A stretch of DNA of 64,000 bases from Rhynochetos jubatus (GCA_027574665.1 CM050652.1:5436589-5500588), one strand, 5' to 3'; counted from the stretch's first letter, positions 47,686 to 60,130 are shown. Numbers and translations: made by a program. The notes: generated by a model not told the origin, from the letters alone.

Positions 47686-48730
47686 CACAGAATTATAGAA
47701 TCTTTTAGGTTGGAGAAGGCCTTTAAGATCATCAGGTCCAACTGTTAACATAACAGTGCTAATACCACCACTAAACCATGTCCTTGAGTACCACATCTAT
47801 ACATCTTTAAAATACCTACAGAGTTAGTGACTCAACCACCTTGTTGGGCAGCCTGTTCCAATGCCTGACAACTGTGTCAGTGAAGAATTTTTTCCTAATA
47901 TCCAGTCTAAACCTTCCCTGGCATAATTTGAAGCTGTTTCTTCTTTTCCTATTACTCATCACCTGGGGGGAGAGACCAACACTCACCTCCCTGCACTCCC
48001 CTTCCAAGTACTTGCGGAGTTTTTCAGCTCTCTCAGCTGCTCCTCACAGGAATTGTGCTCCAGACCCTTCCCCAGCTTTGTTCCCTTCTCTGGACATGCT
48101 CCAGCACCTCAATGTCTTTCTTGCAGTGAGGGGTCCAAAACTGAACCCAGGATTTGAGGTGTGGCCTCACCAGTGCCCAGTACAGGGGGATGGTCACTCC
48201 CCTGGTCCTGATGGCCACAGAGTCCCTGATGCAGGCCAGGATGCCATTGGCCTTCTTAGCCACCTGGGCACACTGCTGGCTCATATTCAGCTGCTGTCAG
48301 CCAAGATCCCCTGGTCTTTTTCAGCCGGGGAACTTTCCAGCCACTTGTCCGCAAGCCTGTAGTGTTTCATGGAGTTGTTGTGACCCAGGTGCAGGACCCG
48401 GCACTTGGCCTTGCTGAACCTCACACAGTGGCCTCAGCCCATCAATTCAGCCTGTCCAGTTCCCTCTGTAGAGCCTTCCTGCCCTCAAGCAGATCAACAC
48501 TCCCACTCAACTTGGTGTCATCTGCAAACTTACTGAGGGTGCTCTTTATCCCCTTGTCCAGGTTATTGATAAAGATATTAGAGAGAACTGGCCACGGGGA
48601 ACACCATGTGTGACTGGTTGCCAACTGGATTTAACTCCATTTACCACAACTCTTTGGGCCCAGCTATCCAGACAGATTTTTACCCAGCAAAGAGTGAACT
48701 TGTCCAGGTACTTTTCTATACCTCCCATTT
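47686..48730 (-). mobile_element. CR1 LINE, 5'-truncated, about 1 kb with RT remnant
   Basis: This is the longest CR1 copy here. It starts at the tail on the low-coordinate side ('cacagaattatagaatcttttaggttggag') and runs in reverse through the reverse transcriptase region. On the minus strand a FADD box, equivalent to the YADD catalytic motif of RT, lies at 48517-48528, followed by '[20 protein letters not shown]'. Further on come [19 protein letters not shown] (48225-48284) and the C-terminal [10 protein letters not shown] (about 47900). These blocks lie in three different frames, so there have been at least two frameshifts and the element is dead. The 5' end of the element is missing. Confidence 0.93.
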
Positions 48731-49063
48731 GAAATAGATGCATTAAAATAACGTTAGAGTTATCTGATAGAAATAGAGCCGGACAGGAGGGGTTCTGTTC
48801 ATATAGAAATACGTTAGAGAAATAAAGTGGACTCTTTCCAGAAAAGATGTACACTGAGTCCTTGAAAGTATACACTGATCTTTGACTTTCTAGTGCTACA
48901 GTCTGTAACAAGAAAAGAGGACATGGTCTCAACAGAAGTTTTGTGACTTCTACTGCTGCACTGAAACCTTCAAAATGACAAAAGAATTTAAGTTGGATAA
49001 AATTTGATAATCATGGCTGAGAACTAGTAAGTTTTGAGCACTAATGCCTTTTCCCTCTTCAAG

Positions 49064-49150
49064 AACAACCTGAAGAAAGTTCTGATTGTGGGGGATCTGA
49101 AAGCAGCAGTGATGTTTCAGAAGACAGATGCTATGATTTTTGTTTAAAAG
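49064..49150 (+). other. Exon-like segment, 87 bases, acidic Ser-rich
   Basis: 'gccttttccctcttcaag' ends at 49063, and 'taaaag|gtgaca' gives a donor-like site at 49150. The 87-base segment is open in a frame that runs from 49045 to a stop at 49242 and is in the same phase at both ends. Its peptide is acidic and serine-rich (EQPEESSDCGGSESSSDVS), resembling a disordered linker. No ATG precedes it in frame. No family is recognised. Confidence 0.22.
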
Positions 49151-49728
49151 GTGACATAAGGATTTGGCATCCCAGCTTGAAAAAAAGGCAAATTGCTGAA
49201 GTAGCACAAAAAGCCTTAATAATGCAAAATATGAGTCAATAATGCATCATAGCCATGTGTATATTCCAAACAGGATGACATGGAGAAAGCCTATGTAGAG
49301 AAAATGAGAGAGAAATCCCTTGAAGTGATGGACAGAGATGGGATGCATCAACAATCAACAGTCCCAAGGAAGAACCCAGAGGAGGAAAATCCTGTAAAAC
49401 TGCAGCTCAAAATAGGTTATTTTTGGTTGCTTGTTTGGTTTTTTTTTTTCCCCCCTACTTTCCCAGAGAGGGAGGAAGGTGATGTGAATGGCCATGTAAT
49501 TTGCAGCCAGAATCATTTTGCCAAGCCTTTTGTCCCACATGCAGCAGACGATTCATTTCAGAATGTGTATGCCTGTCTGGACCCTTTAAAAATTCATGGA
49601 AGAAGAAGAGCTGAGTGGTTCTTTCTGGATCTGTACTGAAAATGAGTGTTATCAGGTTTCACTATCCTTTTCTGAGCAGATTTGACTTGATTTAGGACAT
49701 GTAAATGTCAGTTTCCCAGCTTACCTGC

Positions 49729-49734
49729 AATAAA
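49729..49734 (+). terminator. Polyadenylation-signal-like AATAAA with GT-rich downstream element
   Basis: AATAAA at 49729-49734 is followed 20-50 bases later by a T/GT-rich stretch ('ttctgtgccttgttgttgtactgctgtgtggg'), the arrangement of a vertebrate poly(A) site. An ATG-started frame of 119 codons (49280-49639) lies just upstream. It includes a low-complexity F/P stretch from a poly-T/poly-C run, so it is probably not coding. Use of the site is inference. Confidence 0.3.
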
Positions 49735-50154
49735 GTGGAAATCACAACGGTTCTGTGCCTTGTTGTTGTACTGCTGTGTGGGCAAAAGGTGCTCAGATAC
49801 TGCCGTGTTTGGGGCATACATTGGTGCTTCAGGTTTGACTATGCAGAGCTAAGCTAACTACCTATAACTTAGGTTCAAACCTGTGAAAATAATATGTGCA
49901 AATTGTTCTCAAACCTATTTAATTCATATTGTTCTATGTGTGTCCGGTAAACATAGCATGGAGGCCACCGACATAGTGTATCTCTATCTGTCTTCCTTGA
50001 CTACAAAAGACTATGGCTGATGAGTAGCTTGGACTGGACTGTTAATGGTTAGGCAAGATCTCCCATCTAAATATTGTACATAGCTTTTTAATGCCAATGC
50101 AGCATTCTGCAAGCAAATAAACTTCAGCCAAACTTCAAATATCATCATTATTTA

Positions 50155-50525
50155 AAGTATCAACACACACTTTTAATTTCCATTGGTAAAATCAAGAAGT
50201 TTTCATTATTAATTAAGCAGCTAATTTTCTCTTTCTGTATGAAAGAGGGAGAAGCAGCTAATTGCATTTGCGATTCCCTTCAGCATAATTAGATCTAGGC
50301 AAATAGATAATCCCCTTGACACCAATGGCATGCATCAGACTCATTTTAAAGCAATCATTTCATTTGGGAAAATCACACCTGTAGTAATTAGGCAAATGCA
50401 TCTCATTCTCCTAAGGAATTGTTTGGGTAACACATGGAATTACCTTGAAAAATTGACAAAACAAAAGACCATTTGTAAAAATAATATTATAGTTGCTATA
50501 ATTAGTGGGAGTATATTCTTTTTTA
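50155..50525. promoter_or_regulatory. Candidate regulatory element with spaced direct and inverted repeats
   Basis: The 12-mer AAGCAGCTAATT occurs exactly at 50215-50226 and again at 50252-50263. A 9-base inverted pair, tgcatttgc (50263-50271) and gcaaatgca (50392-50400), lies 120 bases apart. Several CTAATT/TAATTA homeodomain cores and POU-like GCAAAT half-sites are present. There is no transposable element. An enhancer role is inferred. Confidence 0.3.
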
Positions 50526-50529
50526 GATG

Positions 50530-53500
50530 AAAAAAATTATGATTACACTATATTATTCAGGAAGATAAATTTTTTGTTAACATTAACTCTATCTTAAGCA
50601 ATTATTTGAATTTAAAACTGATTTATAGAATAGAGTGAAGTTCATCAGAAATTAATTTTTAAAATAATTTTTTTTTTCTGACAATATAAACAATTGAATT
50701 TTACTATTCCTGAACAAACCAATTTTTTTCTCCTGGTTTTAAATGGCTTTTCATTTTGAAATCTTATCATTATTTGTACTGGAGTTAAACACAACAAAAA
50801 TTGTCAAAATCGAATTCTGATCAGCTTAAAATACATTTTTTTTCAGAATATTTTTCTTTCTGGGAGAGGAAAAGCTATTATTTCATATTTAAAGAAAACT
50901 TCATCAATATCTTCACCATTTCAGGTTAAAATACTTCTCTGTGTCTATGTGTGTGGGCATATACATGCTTGATGGATATAAAGAGAAAGATGGAGAAACA
51001 ATTTTGATGATAGAAAAAGATGTCTTTGTATACATAAGATACTAACTGTGAAATCAGCTCCACTAGTTCAAATTGGTTTACCCTTTGTGGCTCCACTGAT
51101 TCTGATATATCAGCTAGTTTACCACAGGTAGGGTTCACTGCACTCTGGAAGACATACAACCCTAAAGCTTCACTGAGAAACCATGATCCTTCTTGTCATC
51201 AAGCACTCTGCTTCGTGTTTAAAGATACTTTGTAGCAAGACAGAAGGTACATAAAGGTGGGTTTTTTGAGGTTAAAACTGTTCTGCTATAATTTTTCAGT
51301 TACAAATCCCAAGGAGTGCATTGGAAAACGCTAATACAACTTAAGCAAACCTAAGTTGTACATTTGACTAACTCAGCTGAGTAAACTGGAGGATAAATGG
51401 AGGTCCAGTTGTGTTTATGACAGCTTAGTGCATGTCGAAGACTGCAGTGTGCTCTGGACTTTAGAGTTTAAGAATTTCTTAATTAGTACTTGGTAACTAA
51501 CATGATCTTTTTAACAGTAGTCAGAAATTGAGAAAAATACAGTAGCTATTGGTGCCTGTACTGATGAAAAAAAAAATCATCAACCTAAAACCTCAGTAAT
51601 AGACAGAAGAATAAAAGTAAATATCTGTTAATCAATGATCACATTTTCCCACTGTAAATACTGCATTATGTAAACATTGATATCTAAGCAAACAGCTCAG
51701 GTAACAAAAGCAATGCATAGCAAATGTATTCCTGTATCCTGGAATCAGTGCACGTTAGATGAAGTCAACATGACTGTGATCTGTTGCAGCCTGTTCTGCG
51801 TGCTATGACCGCCTGATGTGTAAGAAATGGTGGAGCAGACTTTCAGGAGGTAGAAACTGGTGCTGACCTATCCATTAGCTTTTTGCAATTTTACACCAGC
51901 CAAATATCCGCAACACTAGCATTATGATAATTATGTGCCAAATATATCCAAAAATAAGTACCACTAACGGAAGAGAAGAAAGCATTGGTTTGGTTTTTCT
52001 TTCTGTAAAGTCATTTAAAGTAATTAACCTATATTAATCTCTCAAAAAAAAATGCAATATTAATAAAGAAAAGGAACAGGATGAAGAATGTTGCTTAATT
52101 TTGACAATACCATTGTTTCACAGAACTTGCATAAGGATTTTAAAGTATAAAAGAAAAAGAAAAGGAAAAAAATATGAAAGTTTACTTTCATGGAGCTTCA
52201 CATATGAACTCACTAATGTCACCTGATAGTCTTTTGCTGATCTCAGTGGGATTTGAAGTAAGCTTCTGGAAATAAATCTCTTAAAGCAGTACAATAAGAA
52301 GAGCTTTCAATTTAATTTAATGAGAAAAACCAAAAATCTCCAGAAAAGCCTACATTTTCAGCTTGGATTAATCCAAAACAATTTCTTTTTCTGTGTGAAA
52401 CCATTCTCTGGTTTTAGTGGACAAGTGTTTTGTCCAATGCCTTATGAATTTTTTGGCTTGTTTATTTTTTACCCTCACTTTAAGATTCTTCCCTGATGAT
52501 AGTTAATCTCTGTATAAATGGCATTTTGAAACACAGTAGTAAGATAATTGACTACTTTTTCTTTTAGTTCTCTTTTCACTTCCTACTAGGCTGAAGTTAT
52601 TTCTAAATTTGCATCAGACAAGATGAATAGTTTTGATTTCTGCAGGTTTGTTACAGAGTGAAATTATTTGCCATATTTATTTTTCATTGCTTCAAATAGA
52701 CAACACTTTTAAGAGTTAGTAAAAATGCTATGTTCAAGACTTTTTGCTAAGATCACCTGAGTAGGCTAACCTGCTGTCTCACACAAGTCACAAAATTTCA
52801 GTTCCTTTTTCATTATGTTCAGTTATACAGGTTATCTTTCTGCCTCACCTTGCACAAAGGAATCTAATTTCTTTTTGTGGGTTCCTACAGCTAAATTTTG
52901 ATTTTCTTCTTGTGGGCCTCTGCAGTTTGGGTGCAAAATGAAACACCATAGAATTTTAGCTAAATAACCATCACAATCACAGAGAAGCTGGTGAGCAGCA
53001 CTGCTTCTGTCTAATGAAATTGTGTTACCTTTGAATGAAAACTAAGACTTTGGGATAGGGCAGAGATGGTCTTACCTTAACACCAAGTTGGGACATAGCC
53101 AACATATCTACTGAGACCTTAGAATTTAGAGACACTCCTAAGTTTAATAATATAGACACAGCCAATACATCCCACCTTTACCACCAAGTTCTGAGCCTCA
53201 TAAGACAGGTTCAACTCAAACTCTTCCTGTAAATATAAATACATGCTTTGCCACAACGTGTTTCATTAATACAAAACAGCCTCCCTAATCATTCATCACT
53301 TGAAATGATACACACAGGTGCTGAAGTGAAGTGCAGCTGTCGATAAAGGCTGATGCCAAATTATTTTCCTGAGGTGAGTTGGCTTTCAGTTATGCTGAGT
53401 TTTTGTTTTCTATTCTTTTTTTCTTCTTTTATATTTTTAAGAAAGTGGGGAAGAAGAGAAGGGATTTTAGATCTTTTTTCTTTCTTTAAATAACAATGTA
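50530..53500. other. Unique AT-rich DNA, no gene seen
   Basis: I see no coding signal. A strong acceptor ('ttcttcttgtgggcctctgcag' ending at 52925) with a donor at 52990 encloses 65 bases that are closed in all three frames, so at best it would be a non-coding exon. A/T-rich and A-rich runs are common. Confidence 0.4.
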
Positions 53501-53530
53501 TATAATATTTACTTTTTTTTTTGATTATAG

Positions 53531-53830
53531 TATATGAGTCTGGTCATTCGGTACTTTGCAAAACTGCATTCACACGATGAAAATGTGTTGCAGTTCAAAA
53601 GTAGTGCTAAGACTCTTGGCTTAAAACCTTGTTTGCTGGATCATTTAGTTGAAACCAGGAGCTTCCAATGTGTGAAAACATTGAATATAACTTTCATTTC
53701 TGGCTTTGATTTCCCTCTCCCTCTATTCTACATTGGGAAAATTGTTTTGAATTTTGGAGGAAAAGTTGTAGATGTCCATCTTGGCATGTACAATAACTTC
53801 TGGGACTCACCAAGAATGGAAAGAATGTAA
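53531..53830 (+). other. Terminal-exon-like ORF, 98 codons from ATG
   Basis: A T-rich tract and 'gattatag' end at 53530. An ATG follows at 53534 and opens 98 codons to a TAA at 53828-53830. The protein starts MSLVIRYFAKLHSHDENV, has a hydrophobic middle (FPLPLFYIGKIVLNFGG) that could be membrane-associated, and ends in DSPRMERM. No family is recognised. The nearest poly(A)-like word is ATTAAA near 53993. The length is within what chance allows in AT-rich DNA. Confidence 0.2.
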
Positions 53831-54320
53831 CTCCAAGTTCTTCTCCTGTTAGGTCCAGAACTCAGCCTCAGGTTTTCACAGTCCAGACAAGAGCTGCAAA
53901 CATGGGATTAGCTGAGTTACTATGACAGTGACAGTATGGAGATAGGTGTCTCTCAGAACTTCCTACTGAAGTGTTTCCACTTTCTATAAATAATTAAACA
54001 GTCATTAAGACGGAGACTTAAAATATGATCTTCCATATGATCTATACAAAAGCATTAAGTACTTAACCATGTTGTCTCTTTGTTGGAATGAATATTTAAT
54101 TATTTAATATTACATGGAAAGAAATTCCCCTCAGTTTTCTATTTGAAACAGTATATGAAAGCAAAAATCTATTGTAGGCTGCCTATGTAATCTGTCATAT
54201 GCTGTCAGTTGTTGCTTTCGCACTAGTAAACGACAACGATGCTACCTATTCCAACATTACCTTGTGCATAAAGTGGGCGAGTACAGACCAGGTTCACCAC
54301 CTCGCCACTGTTCAACTAAA

Positions 54321-55045
54321 AGTCACAGCATCACAGAGTGGTAGGGGTTAGAAGGGACCTTTGGAGATCATCTAGTCCACACCTCCTGCCAAAGCAGATT
54401 TACCGAAAACAGGTTGGATGGGAACGTATCAGGACAAGATTTGAATATCTCCAGAGAAAGAAACTTCTCTGGGCAGCCCATTCCAGTGCTTTGGCACCCT
54501 CAAGGTAACGACATTTTTCCTCATATTGACACACAATTTCCTGTGCTCCAGTTTCTGCCTGTTGCCCCTTGTCTTGTCACTGGGCACCACAGAAAAGGGT
54601 ATGGCCCCATTCTTTTGACACCTGCCCTTTAGATATTTATAATCATTGGTAAGATCCCCCCTCAGTCTTCTCCAGGCTAAACAGACCCAGCTCTCTCAGC
54701 CTTTCCAATAAGAGAGGTGTTCCATTCCCTTGGTCATCTTCGTATCCTCTGTTGGACTCTCTCCAGTAGTTCCCCATCTTTCTTGAACAGGGGAGCCCAG
54801 AACTGAACACAGTACTTCAAATGTGGCTTCAGTAAGGCAGAGTAGAGGAGGAGGATAACCTCTCTTGACCTGCTGGCCACGCTCTTTTTAATGGCCCCCA
54901 GGATACCATTGACCTTCTTGGCCACAGGACACATTGCTGGCTCATGGTTAACTTGCTGTTTATTAGGACTCCCAGGTCCCTCTTTGCAGAGTTGCTTTCC
55001 ATCAAGTCACCCGTCAAGTCAAGATACTGGTTTAAGCTGGCCTAT
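54321..55045 (-). mobile_element. CR1 LINE, 5'-truncated, about 0.7 kb
   Basis: The plus strand reads the CR1 3' part in reverse: 'tcacagcatcacagagtgg', 'agaagggacctttggagatcatctagtccacacctcctgcc', 'cttctctgggcagcccattccagtgctttggcaccctcaa', 'tgttgccccttgtcttgtcactggg', 'aagatccccc', 'tctccaggctaaacagacccagctctctcagcc'. On the minus strand the C-terminal RT region shows [19 protein letters not shown] (about 54930-54990) and then, in another frame, [19 protein letters not shown] and [17 protein letters not shown]. The frameshift near 54930 shows that it is inactive. It belongs to a different CR1 subfamily from the copy at 47.7-48.7 kb. Confidence 0.93.
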
Positions 55046-55842
55046 GAGTACTCCTCTTTCTTCTACTGAGGAGATCTGGATACTTATTGAGGGTGTTTTA
55101 GGTTACCAATTTACTAAAATACCTCAGGACAGAATTAGTCTCTTCATAGATTGTTTCTTGTTCTTTCTCACGGAGAAAACCTAGATATTAATCTTCAACT
55201 AGACATCTCAATTTTAGATATATAAAGGGAGATTACACTCAGTTTTTTCTCTAAAATGACAAGATTTTGACAGTATGAACTTCTGGTTTTCAGGCAGTGA
55301 GTATAAATGGTGTATCATATGTATATAATGTGTTTGATATCAAATTAGGTAGTTTTAATTTTGCAATCAACATAGTGAAGTCAAGAGGAAGCCTGGTCAA
55401 CGAATATTGAGCCCTGAAAGTCAGATAGCTTTGTTGAGATGGAGATTTGATGCCTGCAGAGTCAAGAAGACTCATCTACTTTATAAGTTAATTATGGTTA
55501 TTGGCTAGTATTTAAATGGGACAAATCATAAAGATTTCTGTTTCTTCACTACTGCATGAAGCTGATCACCAACAAGGCAGGGCTGTTTTGCCAACAGTGT
55601 CTTGTTAAAATATTATTGGTATATTCCTCCTCATTTATCTCACAGCTGGAAAAAGTGCTCACAACATCTCCTATTTAATAGGGCATCCTGGCTAGAGTCC
55701 TCAGAGGTTTTTATTTCCCTGTTAATTGGAGACTTCATTTGGAAATTGCAAGAAGCTGACACTCTTTCAGAAAAAGCTGGTGGGGCACAGCGTGACAAGA
55801 GAGACTCCCAAAGAAGGAGGGTTATGGCCCTTCCTTCCTCAC

Positions 55843-55916
55843 CTAAGATCAATCCCACAGGTCCTGTAGCCTGTGCTTCAGAAGGTGGAAATCTGGCCCG
55901 TGCTAGTCGCTGACTC
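55843..55916 (-). other. Exon-like segment, 74 bases, minus strand
   Basis: On the minus strand, 'gtctttgttgctgttttaatag' ends at 55917, and 'gatcttag|gtgagg' gives a near-consensus donor at 55843. The segment is GC-richer than its surroundings, keeps CpGs and is open in one frame (includes RFPPSEAQATGPVG). That frame continues open to 55640 if unspliced. The plus strand is also open here for 103 codons, which lowers the weight of the frame as evidence. No family is recognised. Confidence 0.2.
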
Positions 55917-56574
55917 CTATTAAAACAGCAACAAAGACTACACATTGCAGTATGCCAAACGAACATCCAAGTGCAGAACAACTCAATCCCTACTTCCTTC
56001 CAAATTGCTAAAGCAGAGTGAGACAGTCACTTCCATGACCTTGTAAAATGTCACCAGCATTGCAGAAATGAGTTCCTCTTTGTAGTAGGAGAAAAGGAGG
56101 GTTTTTTTTGAAGGAGGGGTGTTTTTATTTTATTTTTTCACCTCGCCCTCCCTCCCCTCTTTCCTTGAGCAAATCCCCATAACAAATAAAGTTATACTTC
56201 AAGACTGGATTACGCAGACTGTTAGGTTTGCATGCCAACATTTACTTTAAGTTAAAAATGATACTTCTGAGAATTCAAATAATATGTTTAAAGTATTTCC
56301 AGGCTATTGCTTTGCTTGTATTTATTTTGGCACTGATTCCCTCCACGAATGTGTCAGTTTTGAAGGAGAGATGAATGCTGTTCAGTTACAGTCTTTGCCT
56401 ATTGATCATACATTTAACATCTGTTGGCTTTGTTTATGCGCAGTTTCAGAGGGATTCATGGCAAAAAGAAGAGCACTTGCTGCAAAGAAATTTTGTTCAT
56501 GAGACCTTACCTCTTTCAAGGCAAATATTCTTGGATGGCAGATACTCTAGTAGGGGAGTAGTAAGAGCCCACAA

Positions 56575-56648
56575 CACTGATGTTCACCGATCAGAGTAGA
56601 TAATCAGAATAGTCCTTTTTGACCACAAAATTCATATAGCTATCAAAA
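56575..56648 (+). mobile_element. Old CR1/L3-type LINE 3' end
   Basis: 'gatcagagtagataatcagaatagtcctttttgaccacaaaattcatatagctatc' resembles the recalled terminal sequence 'ggactagatgatcataatggtcccttctggccttaaaatctatgaatctatg' of older CR1 copies in sauropsids. Confidence 0.45.
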
Positions 56649-56699
56649 GGTTTCACTTCAATTTTTCATTGTAATGGCTTGTCTGGGACTCACATGAAA

Positions 56700-59600
56700 G
56701 GACTGCAGAATGCCTGTCTCACCTGACATCCTCTGGAAGATATTCCTTTCCATGTCTGTCTTTGCTCTGAACGCCAGCTTGCCTGATATCCCCAAACAAC
56801 AAGCTGAATCCTGTACTCTCAGCCTTGATTCAACTTCTCCCAAGGTGTGTGTATCCTGTGGCTGCACACACCTGAGCTGGCTCCTCACAAGTTACCCCTA
56901 GAATCAGACCTGAGAGAAGATATAGGCCAGGGACAGCTCAGCTGACTTTAATTGAGCCAGTTGCCTGTGCATGCAAAGCTTATTAACTCAAGCTGAAAAC
57001 AGTGTAAATGTGGCTGTGGCTATAGATACCTGGACTGATGCAACAGCTTGGATTGTCTTGACGTGAAGATTGCCTTAACCCACCCTGTTGCACTTACATG
57101 GACTTGACAGACCCATTTTTTTAAATCTATTGTTTCTCTCCTGCCTCCTTTTTGCCTTGGTCTTTCACATATTTGAATTGGGGCAACTTCTGTACGAAGG
57201 CAACTTCCTCTGAGAAGTATGGAACATACCTAGTGGTTTCTGCAAGTGTTAGAAGCAGAGAAAGAGGTTAGAGATGGCAAATGAGCAAATCTTTAAGCAA
57301 AATTATTTTTTGCCACATAGAATTTTCTCGGTCTCCAGGACTGATCCATTTGTTTCTCCTGGAGTTTTTGAAAGACTCTGGAAGTCAGCAGAGAAGGCAG
57401 GTAGAATATCCTCCAGCCTTATCTTGAAAGAAAACTGAATCTGACACTTTTTCCACTTATTCCATCTAGAAAAAGACCTGATATTTATTGTTTGGAATGA
57501 TTTGTGGAAGAACTTCACAGACTTTGCTTCCAGAAAGTTTCCTTAGACTTTGTGTTTATATAAGGATTACATAGTAGAGCAGGAAAATGAGTCTGGAAAG
57601 TAACTAGACTTTCTGAATGCTTGAAGAAAATGTAGGAACAAAACTATTCAGATATGTTTTATTATGTTTTAAATAATGAGTGAATACAAAAGAGGAAAAA
57701 TTGGTCAAGTTAATTAACAGTTATTCAAAGAAAAAGAAAGAAGACATAACAAGAGTTTCAGAAATTACTTGACACTGAGATAATGGAATAAGTCATTAAT
57801 AGGTTATCTTGTTAGGGCTATAGAAGGAGTCCTAACAAGGTCACCATGACTTTGACGGTGACCACAGCTATATTGCTTTTAGTAACTGAAAGTAAAGAGT
57901 GAAACACAAAGGGAGAATGTTGATAAGGAAATTGGATAGGTCATTATGCAAAGGTCAGGAGGGAGGGTCAGATGATTGCCAAGCTGGTCAAAGGTCAAGG
58001 CATGTCATCAAAATGTCTGAAATGATAGTTGTCTGTAAAGTCTTTGTCCCTTTTCAAATTGACATCAAAGAAAACGAAAAGCATTGATAATCTCTCTAAG
58101 AAGATAATTAAGCAGATGGGCATAAAAATTAAAAAGATAGATAAATAAGCTAATGAATAATGTACCAGAAAAAGAGATGCAAATGTAAATGTTGAAGTAT
58201 GGACAAGCTTAATAACAAAAGCTTACAGGCTTTGCTAACTTGGAAAATTCAAATAACAGAAACAAGAAGATTTTAATTCTTAATGACATAAATTAATTCA
58301 GTGGTGGGAAATGACATGGCCCTGGTTCTCTTCTGTTTCTGGAAACAGTTTTGCTCATGTATTTTGTGGCAACATGAATGGATGTCATACAAGAGCCAGC
58401 CTCCTCTCCTCAAACTGTTCCAGCATCTCAGTATATAGCTTGTCTTTTGAAAGTTTCTTCTTGGCTCCATTCATATCTTCCCTTCTCCTTACTTTTGATG
58501 ATCATGAATTTCAAAGACCTTTAACACTTTTGCAGAAAACCAGAGTCTTCTGCAGCTGTAATTCTGGTTTTAAAATGTAGGTCTTCATTTCTGTTCTGCA
58601 AAAGCTCATGCATTGTGGGATATTGTCTGTCTAGCTATATCTCTTGTGTATATCAACACCCTTGACACCTACTACAATGTTCCTATGTGCAGTGTGGAGA
58701 GTTACAGACCTGTGAAGCACTCCAGAGGGAGTGTCTCTCATCTATCTAACTTAGATACCTAAAGTCTTTAAGAGACCTGCCTCCAAAGGCAGAAAGCCTC
58801 TGAAGGCTTTCAAAGATCCCTACGTCTTTCCATTGACCATATAGGTCTAGGTTTTTAAGAAAACTTCCTTAACACCTTAAACTTAGATCCAAAGCAGATG
58901 TCTCACTTGTTGACTAGAACCTTGCAGCCATGCCCATCTTCTTTTTACATTAGTGTTTTGCCATTATGGTAACAGCCAATGCAAAATCTCCAATGTAAAA
59001 GACCTTGTTAACTCCACATTTAATTCTACCATAGGAGCCAAAAGAATGTTCATGGAAACTGAAAACCAGGTCTGAATCTGTCCCATAGATTTATTTGTTG
59101 CAGGGGAAGGAGAAAGAGAGGACTTTCTGTGTTTACATCAATTACACAATGAAAACGAGTCACAATGCAAATCTCTTTAACAGGGAAATTTGGGGTCCCT
59201 CTCAGCTTCATTTAAAACATTGTATCCTGAAATTGGTACAACAAGATACAAGAGGAATGTGGTATCCATTCCTGTTTGATTACACCTATGTTTCATACGA
59301 ATGATTATTGACTAACAGAAGGATGCAATATAAGGACAAGATTGTACTTATGCCTCCAGCTCTGGAGTGGACTATCTCCCAGCTTATTTAAAACAAGAAT
59401 CATCTTTGTGTGATTCTGAAAACTGTGTCTGGATCTGACACCAGGATTTCAGTTTTGTATCTGATGAATTTTTTTCAAATATCCCTGGAAGTTGCTGAGG
59501 CCCAGAATCCTTAATGGTGACTGCATTTCCATATACCTCTGAATTTGTTATAAAACAGAAGAGTGAAGGAAAAAAGGAAGAAAAAGATGATCTCAGGGCT

Positions 59601-60130
59601 GTGAAGAAGAATTAATATTTGCATTCCTGCTTGGTGATGGCTTTTATTCAATATTTTGGATACATAGGTTTTCTTTTCTGAAATTTGATCCTGGTGGGTG
59701 AAAACGTGAAAGACTCACCAGCAGATTCAATTGCCTGCTATCCTGTGGTCATCACTTTTCTGGAGTCTCCTGTCTGAAGCCTCCAGGCACACTCATGTGG
59801 TGCAGGCTTCCTTTCAAATACTTCTTGGAAGTGCTGATCTCCATGTAGTAATGCTCTTTCTCCTTGTCCTCAATATTTTCCCCTCATATTCCTTAGGTGT
59901 CTTCAGGGGATTCCTAAGTGCCTGTTGAGCATATGCCCTGTAGTGTAACTCCTCCCAAATTCCCATGTGAGGCATGAGTGACTGTGCCTGTATTTACAGG
60001 AATACAACACAGAACAAATGGTGCAGAGGCTGAATAAAGTATTTTGCTGTTACTTGTCACAGCCTTAAGACTCACAGGAAAGGTCATTCTGTGCTGAGAC
60101 AGAAAAGGCATCTGCTCGCTGCACACTGAC
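56700..60130. other. Unique DNA, no gene seen
   Basis: No gene or firm repeat. A phrase near 58747-58765 ('taacttagatacctaaag') recalls old sauropsid repeats but is too short to call. Confidence 0.4.

Noticed and set aside
47841-48362. Longest plus-strand open frame in the window (173 codons)
   Set aside because: It is antisense to the CR1 copy at 47686-48730 and owes its openness to the element's GC-rich sequence.
48442-48624. Minus-strand frame with FADD as a possible functional RT gene
   Set aside because: It is the frameshifted remnant of a 5'-truncated CR1 and cannot be an intact enzyme.
49280-49639. 119-codon ATG-started plus-strand frame
   Set aside because: The middle is encoded by a poly-T/poly-C run (FFFFPP), indicating chance openness. 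It is mentioned only as context for the poly(A)-like site.
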